IMG/VR virus record: IMGVR_UViG_3300043313_002018
Coordinates: 1 to 64,000 of that record
DNA: 64,000 nt
Strand: one strand, 5' to 3'
DNA from: a virus
Shown one piece after another: positions 63,254 through 64,000 of this stretch. The position numbers and the translations under genes are program-made. Numbering within the stretch: the first letter of the stretch is position 1; the number at the start of each line of letters is the position of its first letter. The notes beneath the pieces were generated by a model. It saw only the letters and a program-made list of their open reading frames with translations, was not told the DNA's origin and did no database searches.

Positions 63254-64000
63254 TGCCGTTGCTGAGTACCGAACTGTCCGCCTGCCGCGTCTGCGGCGAC
63301 ACCAGCGCCATCGAGCCAGTCCTCGAACTGGGTCCGCAGAAACTCAGCGGGTTCCCGGCCAACGCCGAGGAAGCCGCCGCGGTACACACCGTGCCGCTCG
63401 ATCTGCTCCACTGCAGCAACTGCGGCACGGTGCAGCTCTCCCACACCGTCAACCCGGCGCTGTTGTTCCGCGACCAGTACTGGTACGCCTCCGGCATCAA
63501 CGGCATGATGCGCGAGGAGCTGCGCAACGTGGTGCGCGAGGCCCGCGGCTGGGTCAAGGTCCGCGACGGCGACTGGGTGCTGGACATTGGCGCCAACGAC
63601 GGCACCCTGTTGAATGCCTGGCGCGAGCACGCCTGGGAGGGCCGGCCGATGCGGGTAGCGGTGGAACCCTCGCCGACGTTCCGCACGGCCCTCCACGACG
63701 TCAGCGACCTCTACATCCCGGACGTCTTCCCGACGCCACTGGACATGCAGTTCAAGGTCATCACCTCGATCGCCATGTTCTACGCCGTGCCGACGCCAGT
63801 GGAGTTCGCGCAGGCCATCCGCGAGCGCCTGACTCCCGACGGCGTGTGGATCGTCCAGATGCAGGACCTGCACAACATGGTGCAGGCGACGGCGTTCGAC
63901 AACATCTGCCACGAGCACCTCGCCTACTACAGCGTGAGCAGCTTCCACGAGGTGTGCACGCGGGCCGGGCTGAAGATTGTGAGCGTCCAACCCCGCGAGA
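63253..64000 (+). CDS. Sugar C-methyltransferase-like (SAM), 3' end outside window
   Basis: At least 249 residues, cut by the right edge. The N-terminal zinc-binding part has LSACRVCGD and HCSNCGTVQLSHTV, then FRDQYWYASGI. The SAM motif is in WVLDIGANDGTLLNAWREHA. Then MFYAVPTPVEFAQAIRERLT and ICHEHLAYYS. This zinc-plus-SAM layout with the E-H-L-x-Y-Y is that of TylCIII/NovU-type enzymes, which add a methyl group to C3 (or C5) of a 4-keto-deoxy NDP-sugar. It follows the epimerase by TAATG, so both probably act on the same sugar. Confidence 0.8.
   Translation, partial: MPLLSTELSACRVCGDTSAIEPVLELGPQKLSGFPANAEEAAAVHTVPLDLLHCSNCGTVQLSHTVNPALLFRDQYWYASGINGMMREELRNVVREARGWVKVRDGDWVLDIGANDGTLLNAWREHAWEGRPMRVAVEPSPTFRTALHDVSDLYIPDVFPTPLDMQFKVITSIAMFYAVPTPVEFAQAIRERLTPDGVWIVQMQDLHNMVQATAFDNICHEHLAYYSVSSFHEVCTRAGLKIVSVQPRE

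Noticed and set aside
1-64000. CRISPR array, tRNA, rRNA, insertion sequence or integrase
   Set aside because: No regularly spaced repeats, cloverleaf-like sequences, transposase or recombinase motifs were noticed on either strand. A tRNA scan was not possible, so a single divergent tRNA cannot be fully excluded.

Overview
The window is a 64 kb internal piece of a GC-rich, tightly packed tailed double-stranded DNA phage genome; both ends fall inside genes. The evidence is a complete head-packaging set (portal, two-part terminase large subunit, coiled-coil scaffold-like protein, major capsid protein), a tail module with adaptor-like and fibre-like proteins, a GH108 endolysin, and phage-type recombination and replication genes. 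No integrase, tRNA or rRNA gene was seen. No tape measure, sheath or baseplate set is recognisable, and the tail module ends in very large internal-type proteins, so a short-tailed (podovirus-like) virion is the best guess. A spanin-like membrane protein, an endolysin and a heptosyltransferase-like enzyme point to a Gram-negative, high-GC host (inference).

Layout. From 1 to about 40.1 kb nearly all genes are on the minus strand. In order of transcription they are: small unknowns, a lysis-like group (39.7-36.4 kb), terminase ATPase and nuclease as two coupled genes (36.1-33.7 kb), portal (32.5-30.3 kb), scaffold and capsid (29.4-27.5 kb), decoration or connector-like genes (27.4-24.6 kb), many small structural or receptor-binding candidates (24.6-14.0 kb), three adaptor or nozzle-like genes (13.8-8.4 kb), and internal-virion-type proteins, the last with more than 1,680 codons and a JAMM-like domain. 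A small island with two plus-strand membrane-protein genes lies at 37.8-38.2 kb. The region 40.1-40.6 kb is a divergent control region with repeated CTGTnnACAG palindromes.

From 40.6 kb onward almost everything is on the plus strand. A string of small early genes (40.6-46.5 kb) includes a DUF932 gene and two tandem RNA leaders whose stems covary. It ends at an AT-richer, 175-bp array of TGACCATT/AATGGTCA repeats next to a minus-strand RepA-like hexameric ATPase gene: a candidate plasmid-style replication origin. Next come a Cas4/RecB-like nuclease, a Sak4-like recombinase and a possible ssDNA-binding protein (48-53.4 kb). From 53.5 kb to the end are five glycosyltransferase-like genes, a Pif1/RecD-like helicase, a GDP-fucose-synthase-like reductase/epimerase and a sugar C-methyltransferase. 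This set is large enough to build and transfer a modified sugar, either to the phage's own DNA or virion or to a host surface glycan.

The strongest unexplained signals are: a perfect 67-bp inverted repeat, arms 160 bp apart, across the start of a glycosyltransferase gene (60314-60380 / 60541-60607); the covarying twin leaders (43224-43278 / 43480-43533); the iteron-like array beside the RepA-like gene; a terminase split at the ATPase/nuclease boundary; two secretory signal peptides on proteins inside the tail gene cluster; and a recurrent GGCTGAG word just upstream of eight start codons.
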